A stretch of DNA of 7,542 nt from a bacterium (GCA_028711675.1 JAQTRT010000153.1:1-7542); one strand, 5' to 3'; counted from the first letter of the stretch, positions 1 through 6,439 are shown. The notes: generated from the sequence alone by a model not told the origin. Numbers and translations are program-made.

Positions 1-1
1 C

Positions 2-535
2 TATACAGGCATGGATGTGGAAACGCTCAGAAAAAAAGTAGGCATTGTTTTTGCCCTGCCCCAGGTACTGCCCCTGTCCCTGTATGATAATATTACGTAC
101 GGCCCGCGCATGCACGGCATCAGGAACAAAGGCCGCCTTGACGAGATCGTGGAAAAAAGCCTGAGGGAAGCTTATCTGTGGGACGAGGTCAGAGACAGGC
201 TGGATGTGTCCGCCTTCAATCTGTCAGGCGGCCAGCAGCAGCGGCTCTGTATGGCGCGGGTCCTGGCCGTGGAACCGGAAGTAATCCTTTTTGACGAACC
301 CACATCAGGGCTGGACCCTCTTTCCACGGCTAAAGTGGAGGAGACGCTCCTGAAATTAAAAGAAAAATACACGATCATCCTGGTGACCAACAACGTAAGC
401 CAGGCCGCGCGCACAGGCGACCGGACGGCCTTTTTCCTCATGGGTGAACTGGTGGAGCTGGACCGGACAAGCAATCTTTTTACCACACCCCGTGATAAAA
501 GAACGAATGATTATATCACAGGAAAATTCGGGTAA
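2..535 (+). CDS. pstB: PstB-like phosphate ABC transporter ATPase, 5' truncated by window edge, degenerate Q-loop and switch His
   Basis: This is the C-terminal 177 residues of a PstB-family nucleotide-binding subunit, which powers PstCA-mediated phosphate import at the inner membrane. The frame is open to the left edge. The family is about 250 aa, so roughly 75 residues including Walker A lie outside. Numbering from the Met at base 11, the signature LSGGQQQRL is intact at residues 71-79 (bases 221-247), Walker B VILFDEP at 91-97, and the D-loop SGLDP and C-terminal YITGKFG are typical. Two catalytic-loop residues are changed. The Q-loop reads VFALP where PstB has VFQ(K/R)P (Ala15, bases 53-55). 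The switch histidine of VTHNM is Asn (VTNN, Asn127, bases 389-391). Both fall in otherwise well-conserved sequence, so this is not frameshift damage. It lies 30 bp before a second pstB-like gene. I infer a functional but asymmetric partner subunit; a decaying copy is the alternative. Confidence 0.93.
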   Translation, partial: YTGMDVETLRKKVGIVFALPQVLPLSLYDNITYGPRMHGIRNKGRLDEIVEKSLREAYLWDEVRDRLDVSAFNLSGGQQQRLCMARVLAVEPEVILFDEPTSGLDPLSTAKVEETLLKLKEKYTIILVTNNVSQAARTGDRTAFFLMGELVELDRTSNLFTTPRDKRTNDYITGKFG

Positions 536-565
536 AGCCGCAGGCCCGTACATTGGAAAAACGAT

Positions 566-1321
566 ATGAGCAGCAGTATTCAAACAAAGAATTTCAACCT
601 GTATTACGGTACCTTCCGGGCCCTGATTGATGTGAACCTGGACATTCCCGGCCAGCGGATAACAGCCATGATAGGACCATCCGGGTGCGGAAAATCAACC
701 CTGCTCCGCAGCTTCAACCGGATGAACGACCTGATCGAAGGGGTTCACGTGAATGGACAGGTTCTGGTCAGGGGCGAGGATATTTTCCGGGAAGATACGG
801 ACCTTATCAGCCTCAGGAAAAAGGTCGGCATGGTTTTCCAGCGGCCCAATCCTTTTCCCCTGTCGGTTTATAATAATATTACTTTCGGTCTGGAGGTTCA
901 CCGCCTCAGGAAAAGGCGGGAATTCAGCCGGATCGTGGAAGAGTCCCTCCGCGATGTCATGCTCTGGGACACCTTAAAAGACAGGCTGGACAGGACAGCC
1001 CTTTCCCTTTCCCTGGAACAGCAGCAGAGGCTCTGCATAGCCCGGGTCCTGGCCATGAAACCCGAAATCATCCTCATGGATGAACCGTGTTCCAGCCTCG
1101 ACCCCATCGCTACGCTGAAGATAGAGGAATTGATGCAGACATTAAAAGCGCATTATACGATCGTCATTGTCACGCACAATATGCAGCAGGCCGCGCGTGC
1201 CTCTGATCTTACGGGATTCATGTACCTGGGCAAACTGATCGAATTCAATGAAACACCGGTCCTGTTCACCCGTCCGGCGGATAAAATGACGGAAAATTAC
1301 ATCAGCGGAAAATTCGGGTAA
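566..1321 (+). CDS. pstB: PstB-like phosphate ABC transporter ATPase with degenerate ABC signature
   Basis: A full-length PstB-type ATPase of 251 aa, the usual family length. Walker A GPSGCGKST is at residues 37-45, followed by the PstB hallmark NRMNDLI. The Q-loop FQRPNPFP has Gln92, Walker B IILMDEP is at 168-174, the switch His204 sits in VTHNMQQAAR, and the protein ends with YISGKFG. The signature is abnormal: where PstB has LSGGQQQRL this protein has LSLEQQQRL, so both glycines are replaced by Leu150-Glu151 (bases 1013-1018). The rest of the motif and the flanking RLCIARVLA are intact. The ATG at 566 follows the upstream pstB stop by 30 bp with only a weak ribosome site (GGAAA), which suggests translational coupling. 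phoU follows. The lost signature is exactly the element the neighbouring PstB keeps, and vice versa, which suggests an obligate heterodimer. A single PstB is normally thought to work as a homodimer. Confidence 0.95.
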   Translation: MSSSIQTKNFNLYYGTFRALIDVNLDIPGQRITAMIGPSGCGKSTLLRSFNRMNDLIEGVHVNGQVLVRGEDIFREDTDLISLRKKVGMVFQRPNPFPLSVYNNITFGLEVHRLRKRREFSRIVEESLRDVMLWDTLKDRLDRTALSLSLEQQQRLCIARVLAMKPEIILMDEPCSSLDPIATLKIEELMQTLKAHYTIVIVTHNMQQAARASDLTGFMYLGKLIEFNETPVLFTRPADKMTENYISGKFG

Positions 1322-1343
1322 AAAAAAACATCCGAAATCCAGA

Positions 1344-1373
1344 CCGGCCTTGAGCCGGCAAAGGAGGCCTTTT
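1344..1373 (+). promoter_or_regulatory. phoU leader with ribosome binding site and competing short hairpins
   Basis: The strong Shine-Dalgarno AGGAGG at 1362-1367 lies 6 nt before the ATG at 1374 and fixes the phoU start. An upstream TTG at 1350 is in frame but has no ribosome site. CCGGC (1344-1348) can pair with GCCGG (1354-1358). Alternatively GGCCT (1346-1350) can pair with AGGCC (1365-1369), covering part of the Shine-Dalgarno. The two pairings exclude each other. The stems are only 5 bp, so a regulatory role is speculative. Confidence 0.5.
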
Positions 1374-2009
1374 ATGATAAGAGCCCATTTTGAAGAATGC
1401 ATTGGAAAACTGGAAAAGGAACTAATGGATATGGGTGATCTCGTGGTCCAGGCCATCAGGCTGTCTATGAAAGCCCTGCAGACCCTGGACACCGGCGAAG
1501 CGGAAAAGATCATCACCGAGGACAAACAGATCAACCATATGCGGCGGGACATGGAACATAAATGCATAAACCTGATCGCCACCCAGCAGCCCGTGGCAAC
1601 GGACCTGAGGGAGATCATATCCCTTCTGGATATCGTGAGCAACCTCGAACGGATGGGAGACCATGCCAAAGGCATCGCCCAGATCGTAAAAATGAACGGA
1701 CCTCAGCCCCTGCTAACACCGCTGGCCGAGATCCCGCAAATGGCGGACAAGACCGTTGACATGATCAGGAAAAGCCTGGACGCGTTCATCAACCGCGACG
1801 CGGATTCAGCCACAAGGATATTCAACGAGGATAACACCATTGACGGGCTGAAAGAACGGGTATACCGCGAGCTCTTCAGGCACATGGTGGAAAACCCGAA
1901 GGCCACCACACAGGCCACTTACCTGATATGGGCCACCCATAATCTGGAACGTATCGCGGACCGGGTCACCAACATCTGCGAGCAGATACTCTTCCTGGTG
2001 AACGGCTAA
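1374..2009 (+). CDS. phoU: PhoU, phosphate-signalling regulator of the Pst transporter
   Basis: A cytoplasmic all-helical protein of 211 aa that, in the known family, links Pst transporter status to the PhoR/PhoB two-component system and limits phosphate uptake. Two PhoU repeats are visible. Each has the family metal-binding helix pattern: NLERMGDHAKGIA about residues 89-101 in the first repeat, and HNLERIADRVTNICEQ near the C-terminus in the second. The N-terminus (HFEECIGKLEKELMDMG) is the usual PhoU opening. The start is the ATG at 1374, which has AGGAGG 6 nt upstream, rather than an in-frame TTG 24 bp earlier. It lies 52 bp after the second pstB, the normal last position of pstSCAB-phoU operons. 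A 9-A run follows the pstB stop. Confidence 0.95.
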   Translation: MIRAHFEECIGKLEKELMDMGDLVVQAIRLSMKALQTLDTGEAEKIITEDKQINHMRRDMEHKCINLIATQQPVATDLREIISLLDIVSNLERMGDHAKGIAQIVKMNGPQPLLTPLAEIPQMADKTVDMIRKSLDAFINRDADSATRIFNEDNTIDGLKERVYRELFRHMVENPKATTQATYLIWATHNLERIADRVTNICEQILFLVNG

Positions 2010-2119
2010 ATCCACTAACTACACACAGCGGATTTCAGCATCTTATCTGCGGATAAAGAAAATATTTGACATCAGTTAAATAATAATTATTTTTATCTTC
2101 ATGCAACAGGAGGCCTGCC
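2010..2119 (+). promoter_or_regulatory. phoU-paaK intergenic region with putative sigma-70-type promoter
   Basis: This 110-bp gap separates phoU from paaK. TTGACA at 2066-2071 is a perfect -35 box; the best-spaced -10 is TATTTT at 2088-2093 (16-bp spacer, four of six consensus bases). It sits in AT-rich DNA containing the palindrome AATAATTATT. AGGAGG at 2108-2113, 6 nt before the ATG at 2120, is the paaK ribosome site. AAATCC (2008-2013) and GGATTT (2030-2035) could pair, but no T-run follows, so I do not call a terminator. The region suggests paaK starts a new transcription unit. Confidence 0.55.
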
Positions 2120-3412
2120 ATGTTCTGGGATAAAAAAATCGAGACCATCAGCCGTTCCGGCCTGGAGAGACTCCAGTTAAAACGGCTCAAGTCCACCCTG
2201 GCCGGGATCAATAAAAATGTTCCTTTTTATAAGGATAAGCTGAAAAAACTAAAGATCAAACCTGACAAGATCAGGAACCTGGAAGAGATCAGAAACCTCC
2301 CTTTCACAACAAGGGAAGACCTGCGCGCCAACTACCCTTACGGGCTTTTAGCTGTATCCCTGGACCATGTGGTCAGGCTCCATACATCAAGCGGCACGAC
2401 CGGCAAGCCCAAAGCTATTTTATTCTCCCGGAAAGACATCGAACAGGCCGCTGATCTCATCGCGCGCTGCCTGGTCATGACCGGCATGAAAAAGAACGAG
2501 GTTTTCCAGAACATGATGAGCTACGGCATGTTCACAGGCGGCCTGGTCATGCACTACGGTGCCGAAAAAGTGGGATTGTTAGTGATCCCGGCAGGCCCGG
2601 GCAATACGGACAGGCAGATAAGCCTCATGCAGGACTTTAAATCGAACGCTATCCATATCACACCCAGTTTTGCCCTGTATCTGGCAGATGTCCTGGAAAA
2701 AAAAGGAGTCGATCCCCGCAAGGACCTTTTCCTGAAAAGGGCTTACATGGGCGCTGAGCCTTATACAGAAGCCACGCGCAACAAGATCGAAGCTATATAC
2801 GGTATCGATGTGTATAATTCCTACGGCCTGTCGGAAATGAACGGGCCGGGAGTGGCCTTTGAATGCCCGGAGAAAAACGGCATGCATATCTGGGAAGACA
2901 ATTTTCTCGTGGAACTGGTCGACCCCAAGACCAATGGACCCGTACCCGAGGGAAAGGAAGGGGAACTGGTCCTGACCACATTATGCCGGGAAGCTATGCC
3001 CATCATCCGCTACCGGACAGGCGACCTTACATCCATCATCCCCGGTAAATGCAGATGCGGCCGGACCCACAGACGCGTCAGCCGCATGACCGGCCGTACG
3101 GACGACATGTTCATCGTACGGGGAGTGAATATTTTCCCGCAGCAGATCGAACGGGTCCTGATGGCCATCCAGGGTGTGGGCCGGAACTACCAGATCACGC
3201 TCGATTCCCTGGATGACATGACCGTGAAGGTCGAGATCCGGAAAGAGCTTTTCGACGGTAAAGTGGACCATCTGGTGAACCTCCAGAACACCATCACGGA
3301 AAAATTAAGGGACGAGATCATGGTACGGCCCAGGGTGGAACTCCTGGAACCGGGCGCCCTGCCTCCCAGTGAAGGCAAGGCCAAACGTGTCCTGGACAAC
3401 CGGACATTATAG
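2120..3412 (+). CDS. paaK: Phenylacetate-CoA ligase (PaaK-type, AMP-forming)
   Basis: An adenylate-forming ligase of 430 aa, the normal PaaK length. It activates an arylacetate such as phenylacetate or indoleacetate to its CoA thioester with ATP, giving AMP and pyrophosphate. Motifs in order are the P-loop HTSSGTTGKPK (88-98), MSYGMFTGG (133-141), NSYGLSE (233-239), the ribose-binding region YRTGD (298-302), CRCGRTH (311-317) followed by GRTDDMFIVRGVNIFP (325-340), and the C-terminal PPSEGKAKR with the likely catalytic Lys420. The start is supported by AGGAGG 6 nt upstream. The stop is TAG, immediately after the family-typical C-terminus, so amber does terminate here. A double-ACT protein follows after 47 bp. 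That pairing is known next to indolepyruvate:ferredoxin oxidoreductase genes in anaerobes, which suggests 2-oxoacid or arylacetate metabolism rather than aerobic phenylacetate degradation. The substrate cannot be read from sequence. Confidence 0.93.
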   Translation: MFWDKKIETISRSGLERLQLKRLKSTLAGINKNVPFYKDKLKKLKIKPDKIRNLEEIRNLPFTTREDLRANYPYGLLAVSLDHVVRLHTSSGTTGKPKAILFSRKDIEQAADLIARCLVMTGMKKNEVFQNMMSYGMFTGGLVMHYGAEKVGLLVIPAGPGNTDRQISLMQDFKSNAIHITPSFALYLADVLEKKGVDPRKDLFLKRAYMGAEPYTEATRNKIEAIYGIDVYNSYGLSEMNGPGVAFECPEKNGMHIWEDNFLVELVDPKTNGPVPEGKEGELVLTTLCREAMPIIRYRTGDLTSIIPGKCRCGRTHRRVSRMTGRTDDMFIVRGVNIFPQQIERVLMAIQGVGRNYQITLDSLDDMTVKVEIRKELFDGKVDHLVNLQNTITEKLRDEIMVRPRVELLEPGALPPSEGKAKRVLDNRTL

Positions 3413-3459
3413 ACCTTAATCCCTGAAAGCATCGATTCCCCGGATCAAGGAGAATGAAT

Positions 3460-3891
3460 ATGAAGACCATCAAACAGATATCCGTCTTCTCGGAGAACAG
3501 GCCCGGCAAACTGGAAAAAGTGACCAAGGTCCTGGCGGATAACGGTATCAACATCCGCGCTATCACCATCGCGAGCAGCGAAAAGTTCGGGGTTATCAAA
3601 TTTCTTGTAGACCGGACCCAAGCCGCGTTGGACCTTCTGAAACAACAGGGTTTCACCGTTGCCCAGAACGAGATCATGGCCATAGAGATAAGCGATGAAC
3701 CGGGCGGACTTCACCGGTTAGCGGACCTGCTCGCAAGAAAAAAGGTAAACATTGAGAATGCTTCGGGTTTTGTCATAGAAGCCAGTAAAAAAGCCGTTAT
3801 CCTGGTAGAAGCGGCGGATATCGAACAGGCCAAAAGCGAGCTCCAAAACGAAGGCCTTCGTTTCCTGTCAGAAGAAGAGATCATTCAATAA
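3460..3891 (+). CDS. Tandem ACT-domain protein, probable amino-acid sensor paired with PaaK
   Basis: A small cytoplasmic protein of 143 aa made of two ACT domains and nothing else. ACT1 spans about residues 4-66, with the ligand-loop pattern SENRPGKLEKVTKVLADNGIN. ACT2 spans about 71-140, with DEPGGLHRLADLLARKKVN. The Gly-Leu pair after the first strand of each domain is the usual ACT ligand-loop signature. ACT domains bind amino acids and regulate partner enzymes. With no catalytic domain here, the likely role is sensing an amino acid, possibly aromatic, for the adjacent CoA ligase; this rests on gene pairing, not on seen residues. AGGAG at 3448-3452 is 7 nt before the ATG at 3460. An in-frame ATG at 3454 is too close to that site, so I prefer 3460. 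It probably shares a transcript with paaK and meets the PilZ gene tail to tail 18 bp later. Confidence 0.9.
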   Translation: MKTIKQISVFSENRPGKLEKVTKVLADNGINIRAITIASSEKFGVIKFLVDRTQAALDLLKQQGFTVAQNEIMAIEISDEPGGLHRLADLLARKKVNIENASGFVIEASKKAVILVEAADIEQAKSELQNEGLRFLSEEEIIQ

Positions 3892-3909
3892 ACGTTAAAA
3901 AAAGTTTTA

Positions 3910-4245
3910 TCAGGCCTTTGCCTTATTCTCTATATATTTTTTCACCATATCCAGGTCCTTTTCCCGGATATTGATAAACTGCACACCGATCTCGAACTTA
4001 TCCCCGTTCATCTTCCGGACCCTGACCACCTTGCCCTTGGCCAGTATCTTATCCCCTGATGTCGGTATCATGAACTTGACCACGATATCAGCGCCGACCT
4101 TCCCTTCATTGGCGGCCTGCAGGAGCACACCGCTTATACTGATATTCTTGGAATTAATATTATTAAAGGCGGTCTTGTTGTTTTCAAAGGTCTGGCAGGA
4201 TACCTGGAACGTGCAATCGACCCGCGGATGTCTCCTTTTTTCCAT
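3910..4245 (-). CDS. Single-domain PilZ protein, probable c-di-GMP receptor
   Basis: A PilZ-domain protein of 111 aa with no other domain. Both c-di-GMP-binding elements are visible: the N-terminal RxxxR (KRRHPR within the first eight residues) and NISISG at about residues 34-39, matching [D/N]xSxxG. They are followed by the usual beta-barrel strands (GVLLQA, IVVKFMIP, AKGKVVRV, FEIGVQFINI) and a short C-terminal helix. The preferred start is the ATG at 4245, with AGGAG at 4259-4255 9 nt upstream. A GTG at 4251 would add two residues but leaves only 3 nt to that site. Its target cannot be identified; single PilZ proteins in other bacteria act on motility, polysaccharide or enzyme partners. 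It is transcribed divergently from lepB out of a shared AT-rich region. Confidence 0.9.
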   Translation of the reverse strand: MEKRRHPRVDCTFQVSCQTFENNKTAFNNINSKNISISGVLLQAANEGKVGADIVVKFMIPTSGDKILAKGKVVRVRKMNGDKFEIGVQFINIREKDLDMVKKYIENKAKA

Positions 4246-4282
4246 AACCACCTTCTCCTGATCTTTTTTTCTGATAATAAAT

Positions 4283-4310
4283 ATTATAACCGTTTTATTT
4301 AAAAAATCAA
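4283..4310 (-). promoter_or_regulatory. Putative sigma-70-type promoter for the PilZ gene
   Basis: On the - strand, TTGATT (4310-4305) and a perfect TATAAT (4288-4283) are separated by 16 bp. Transcription would start about 30 nt before the PilZ start codon. The AT-rich setting raises the chance of accidental matches, but position and spacing fit. Confidence 0.6.
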
Positions 4311-4334
4311 CAGTTATTTAGGAGCAAAATTCCT

Positions 4335-4362
4335 TTGACTTTTAAAATAAGGATAATATAAT
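4335..4362 (+). promoter_or_regulatory. Putative sigma-70-type promoter for lepB
   Basis: TTGACT (4335-4340) and a perfect TATAAT (4357-4362) are separated by 16 bp, predicting a leader of roughly 28 nt before the ATG at 4397. It lies back to back with the PilZ promoter, with the -35 boxes about 25 bp apart. The lepB ribosome site is weak (GAGG at 4382-4385, 11 nt from the ATG). Confidence 0.65.
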
Positions 4363-4396
4363 TAATAATCAATTTTTTACCGAGGATGGTCGGAAA

Positions 4397-5260
4397 ATGC
4401 CTGAGAAAGATATAAAAACTGGAAATAAAGAAAAAAAGACAATCAAACAGCATCTTTGGGAATGGGGTGAATCCCTCATCAGCGCCGGGATCATGGCCCT
4501 TTTTATAAGAGCCTTGTTCATCCAGGCTTATAAGATCCCCACAGGCTCCATGGAACCCACTTTACTCGGAAGTGAGGCCAGCCTGAATCATCAGCAGATC
4601 ATCGGAGATCATTTGCTGGCCGAAAAACTTTCCTACGGCATACTGATCCCGTTTACAAAGGTCCGGCTTCCCGGCCTGAGCCACCTCACAAGAGGGAACA
4701 TCGTTGTGTTTCGGTACCCCTATGACACCAGCAGAGATTACGTGAAACGGGTCATCGGCCTTCCGGGTGACACACTCCAGATCATCAATAAACAAGTCTA
4801 TATCAACGGCAAACGGCTGAAAGAGCCCTGGCTGAAATTCGGGGCAAAGCATTACGGTGATTTCCGCATTCTCAACAGCGATGAAACGGCCCGTGATAAT
4901 TTCGGCCCCATTATCATACCAAAAAAAGGAGACCGCATCAGGCTTATCGATAATAAGATCTATATCAATGACAAATATATCTATAACCGTAAACTATATG
5001 TGAACTATCCGGGCGCCAATAACCAAATTCTCATGCGTGAAGACGACTTCGGGCTCTACAAGACCCTTACCCTGAAAGAGAACGCTTCTTCCGCAAAAGA
5101 GTTCACTGTGAATTACGATTGTTATTTCGTGATGGGGGACAACCGCGACAACAGCTCCGACAGCCGGTTCTGGGGCTTTTTGCCTTTCTCCTATATTACA
5201 GCCAAACCACTGGTCAAATACTGGCCTCCCAACAGGATAGGGGCCATTAAATCAAAATAA
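4397..5260 (+). CDS. lepB: Signal peptidase I
   Basis: A membrane-anchored S26 serine protease that removes Sec and Tat signal peptides at the outer face of the inner membrane. The 287-aa protein has a lysine-rich cytoplasmic N-terminus (about 1-20) and one membrane helix about 26-45. Box B, IPTGSMEPT, carries the nucleophile Ser51. Box D, YVKRVIGLPGD, carries the general base Lys117. Box E, MGDNRDNSSDSRFWGF, spans 246-261. The Lys117 to box E distance is about 130 residues, much longer than in small Gram-positive enzymes and like Gram-negative ones. This stretch contains two similar beta-hairpin segments, NKQVYINGK (131-139) and NKIYINDK (186-193), each just after a Gly-Asp. The start is the only sensible ATG before the membrane helix and fits the promoter just upstream. 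The gene converges with the sensor phosphatase gene across a 90-bp gap with no clear terminator. Confidence 0.96.
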   Translation: MPEKDIKTGNKEKKTIKQHLWEWGESLISAGIMALFIRALFIQAYKIPTGSMEPTLLGSEASLNHQQIIGDHLLAEKLSYGILIPFTKVRLPGLSHLTRGNIVVFRYPYDTSRDYVKRVIGLPGDTLQIINKQVYINGKRLKEPWLKFGAKHYGDFRILNSDETARDNFGPIIIPKKGDRIRLIDNKIYINDKYIYNRKLYVNYPGANNQILMREDDFGLYKTLTLKENASSAKEFTVNYDCYFVMGDNRDNSSDSRFWGFLPFSYITAKPLVKYWPPNRIGAIKSK

Positions 5261-5350
5261 ATCGTAATACATAGATAGGCTGTTATTATCTTCTGGCCAG
5301 GCATAAAGTGACCGCACTGACAGGTAAGAAGTAAAAAACAATACACCGGT

Positions 5351-6259
5351 TCATTGCGCTTCCAGAGCCACAAGAGTTATATCATCGTACTGGAAGGAAT
5401 CGCCGATAAAGGTGTTGACATCGCTTTTTACAGCCTGAATCAGGTCCTGAGAATCCCTCTGGATATTATTTTTAAACGACTGGGCAAGCCGTTCGAGACC
5501 AAAGCGCTCTTTAATGGTGTTGTGGGCCTCGGTCACACCGTCCGTATACAGCAGGACCTTATCCCCGGGTTCAAGACGAATGTTCTTTTCCTCAAGGAAA
5601 GGATCGATGTCATCAATAATCCCCAGGATCGTTCCACCGGACTGGATCACATCCACGCTTCTGGTCTCCTTCCGGTAGACCAGGATATGCTCATGCCCGG
5701 CGGAAGAATAATGGATGGTCGAGTTGTCCGCATCCCAGATTAAATACAGCATGGTCATGAACTTTTCCCCGCCGATGTGCTGGTTCAGGACCTGGTTGAT
5801 ATGAACGAGGATCTGTTTGGGTGAGGTTTCATTTCTTGCGAAGATATGGACCGATGTCTTCACCATGGCCATGCAGAGGCCGGCTGCCACGCCCTTGCCG
5901 GATACGTCGCCGATCACGATGGCCAGGTTGTTTTCCTTGGGCAGCACGATAAAATCGTAATAATCCCCGCCGATCTCCCGGGCCGGCATGGTCATTCCCT
6001 GGAGCAAGAGATTGCTTATTACCGGGGCTGAAAGCGGAAGAAGGCTCATTTGGATCTGCCGTCCCATGCTCAGCTCCTGCTCCAGACGCTCCTTCTCGGC
6101 CAGGTCCTCGAAATGAAGAGCGTTAAAAATGGTAATACCTATCTCCTGGCTTAATTTCTTAAGTAATTCCAGGTCCCTTTTCCTGTATGCCATCAGGTTT
6201 TCCCTTTTTCCCAGACCTAAAAGGGCGTTCACCTTGTTCTGGTAGATGATAGGGATCAT
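5351..6259 (-). CDS. C-terminal half of a GAF/PP2C (RsbU/SpoIIE-type) sensor phosphatase, downstream of an in-frame amber codon
   Basis: A serine/threonine phosphatase of the SpoIIE/RsbU branch of PP2C, a family that dephosphorylates anti-anti-sigma proteins in partner-switching systems. From the first Met (6259), residues 1-50 are the end of a GAF domain (IPIIYQNKVNALLGLG, then a long helix). A coiled linker LAEKERLEQELSMGRQIQMSLLP follows, then the phosphatase with its acidic metal ligands intact: REIGGDYYD (94-102), GDVSGKG (117-123), YTDGVTEA (238-245) and YDDITL (291-296). The Met at 6259 lies inside the GAF domain and has no proper ribosome site. Homology-like reading continues 59 codons upstream to 6436, without any ATG, GTG or TTG, up to a TAG at 6439-6437. 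This is therefore the second half of one gene with the next entry. It is made only by readthrough or internal initiation, unless the TAG is an error. Confidence 0.85.
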   Translation of the reverse strand: MIPIIYQNKVNALLGLGKRENLMAYRKRDLELLKKLSQEIGITIFNALHFEDLAEKERLEQELSMGRQIQMSLLPLSAPVISNLLLQGMTMPAREIGGDYYDFIVLPKENNLAIVIGDVSGKGVAAGLCMAMVKTSVHIFARNETSPKQILVHINQVLNQHIGGEKFMTMLYLIWDADNSTIHYSSAGHEHILVYRKETRSVDVIQSGGTILGIIDDIDPFLEEKNIRLEPGDKVLLYTDGVTEAHNTIKERFGLERLAQSFKNNIQRDSQDLIQAVKSDVNTFIGDSFQYDDITLVALEAQ

Positions 6260-6406
6260 AACTTCGATCTCATTCCTGTTAAACCAGTCCAGGGCCTCCT
6301 TTTTAAAAGCTCCGAACCGGGGATCTGCCTCTACCTGCTCCTTTTCCAGTATATCCTGTTCTTCCGCCAGATACCGGCAGAAGAGATTGTCCGTCCGAAG
6401 CTCCTG

Positions 6407-6439
6407 GACGCTGCTCTCCAGAGAACGTCTTGCGCTCTA
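6407..6439 (-). other. In-frame TAG followed by a hairpin within the sensor phosphatase frame
   Basis: The amber codon is at 6439-6437 in the context TTT AAC TAG AGC. After seven bases (6436-6430) an imperfect hairpin occupies 6429-6407. GACGTTCTC pairs with GAG-C-AGCGTC around a TGGA loop, giving nine pairs with one G-U and one bulged C. The stop and the pairing are read directly. Whether this affects translation is unknown. Confidence 0.6.

Noticed and set aside
1..535. Calling the first pstB a pseudogene
   Set aside because: Its frame, LSGGQ, Walker B, D-loop and C-terminus are intact. Only two specific catalytic-loop residues differ, and they complement the defect of its neighbour.
2695..2704. 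Run of eight A bases in paaK as a frameshift or slippage site
   Set aside because: The frame is intact and the protein matches full PaaK length and motifs on both sides. The run simply encodes Glu-Lys-Lys.
3410..3457. TAG of paaK being read through as sense
   Set aside because: The frame would add only 14 codons before TGA, and PaaK proteins normally end right after the GKAKR segment where this TAG sits.
3892..3930. Intrinsic terminator between the ACT and PilZ genes
   Set aside because: On the - strand there is only a 4-bp stem and the T-run is separated from it; on the + strand there is an A-rich stretch without a GC stem.
3971..4261. Open frame on the + strand opposite the PilZ gene, and similar long frames opposite lepB and the sensor gene
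   Set aside because: They lack ribosome sites and recognisable motifs and are antisense shadows of well-supported genes.
5261..5350. Terminator or small gene between lepB and the phosphatase
   Set aside because: No stable stem with a T-run and no supported reading frame was found in these 90 bases.
6260..6436. A separate start for the phosphatase half at an internal AAGGAGG-like site
   Set aside because: The AAGGAGG-like stretch on the - strand is followed at proper spacing by no ATG, GTG or TTG. The first Met (6259) is about 37 nt away and inside the GAF domain.
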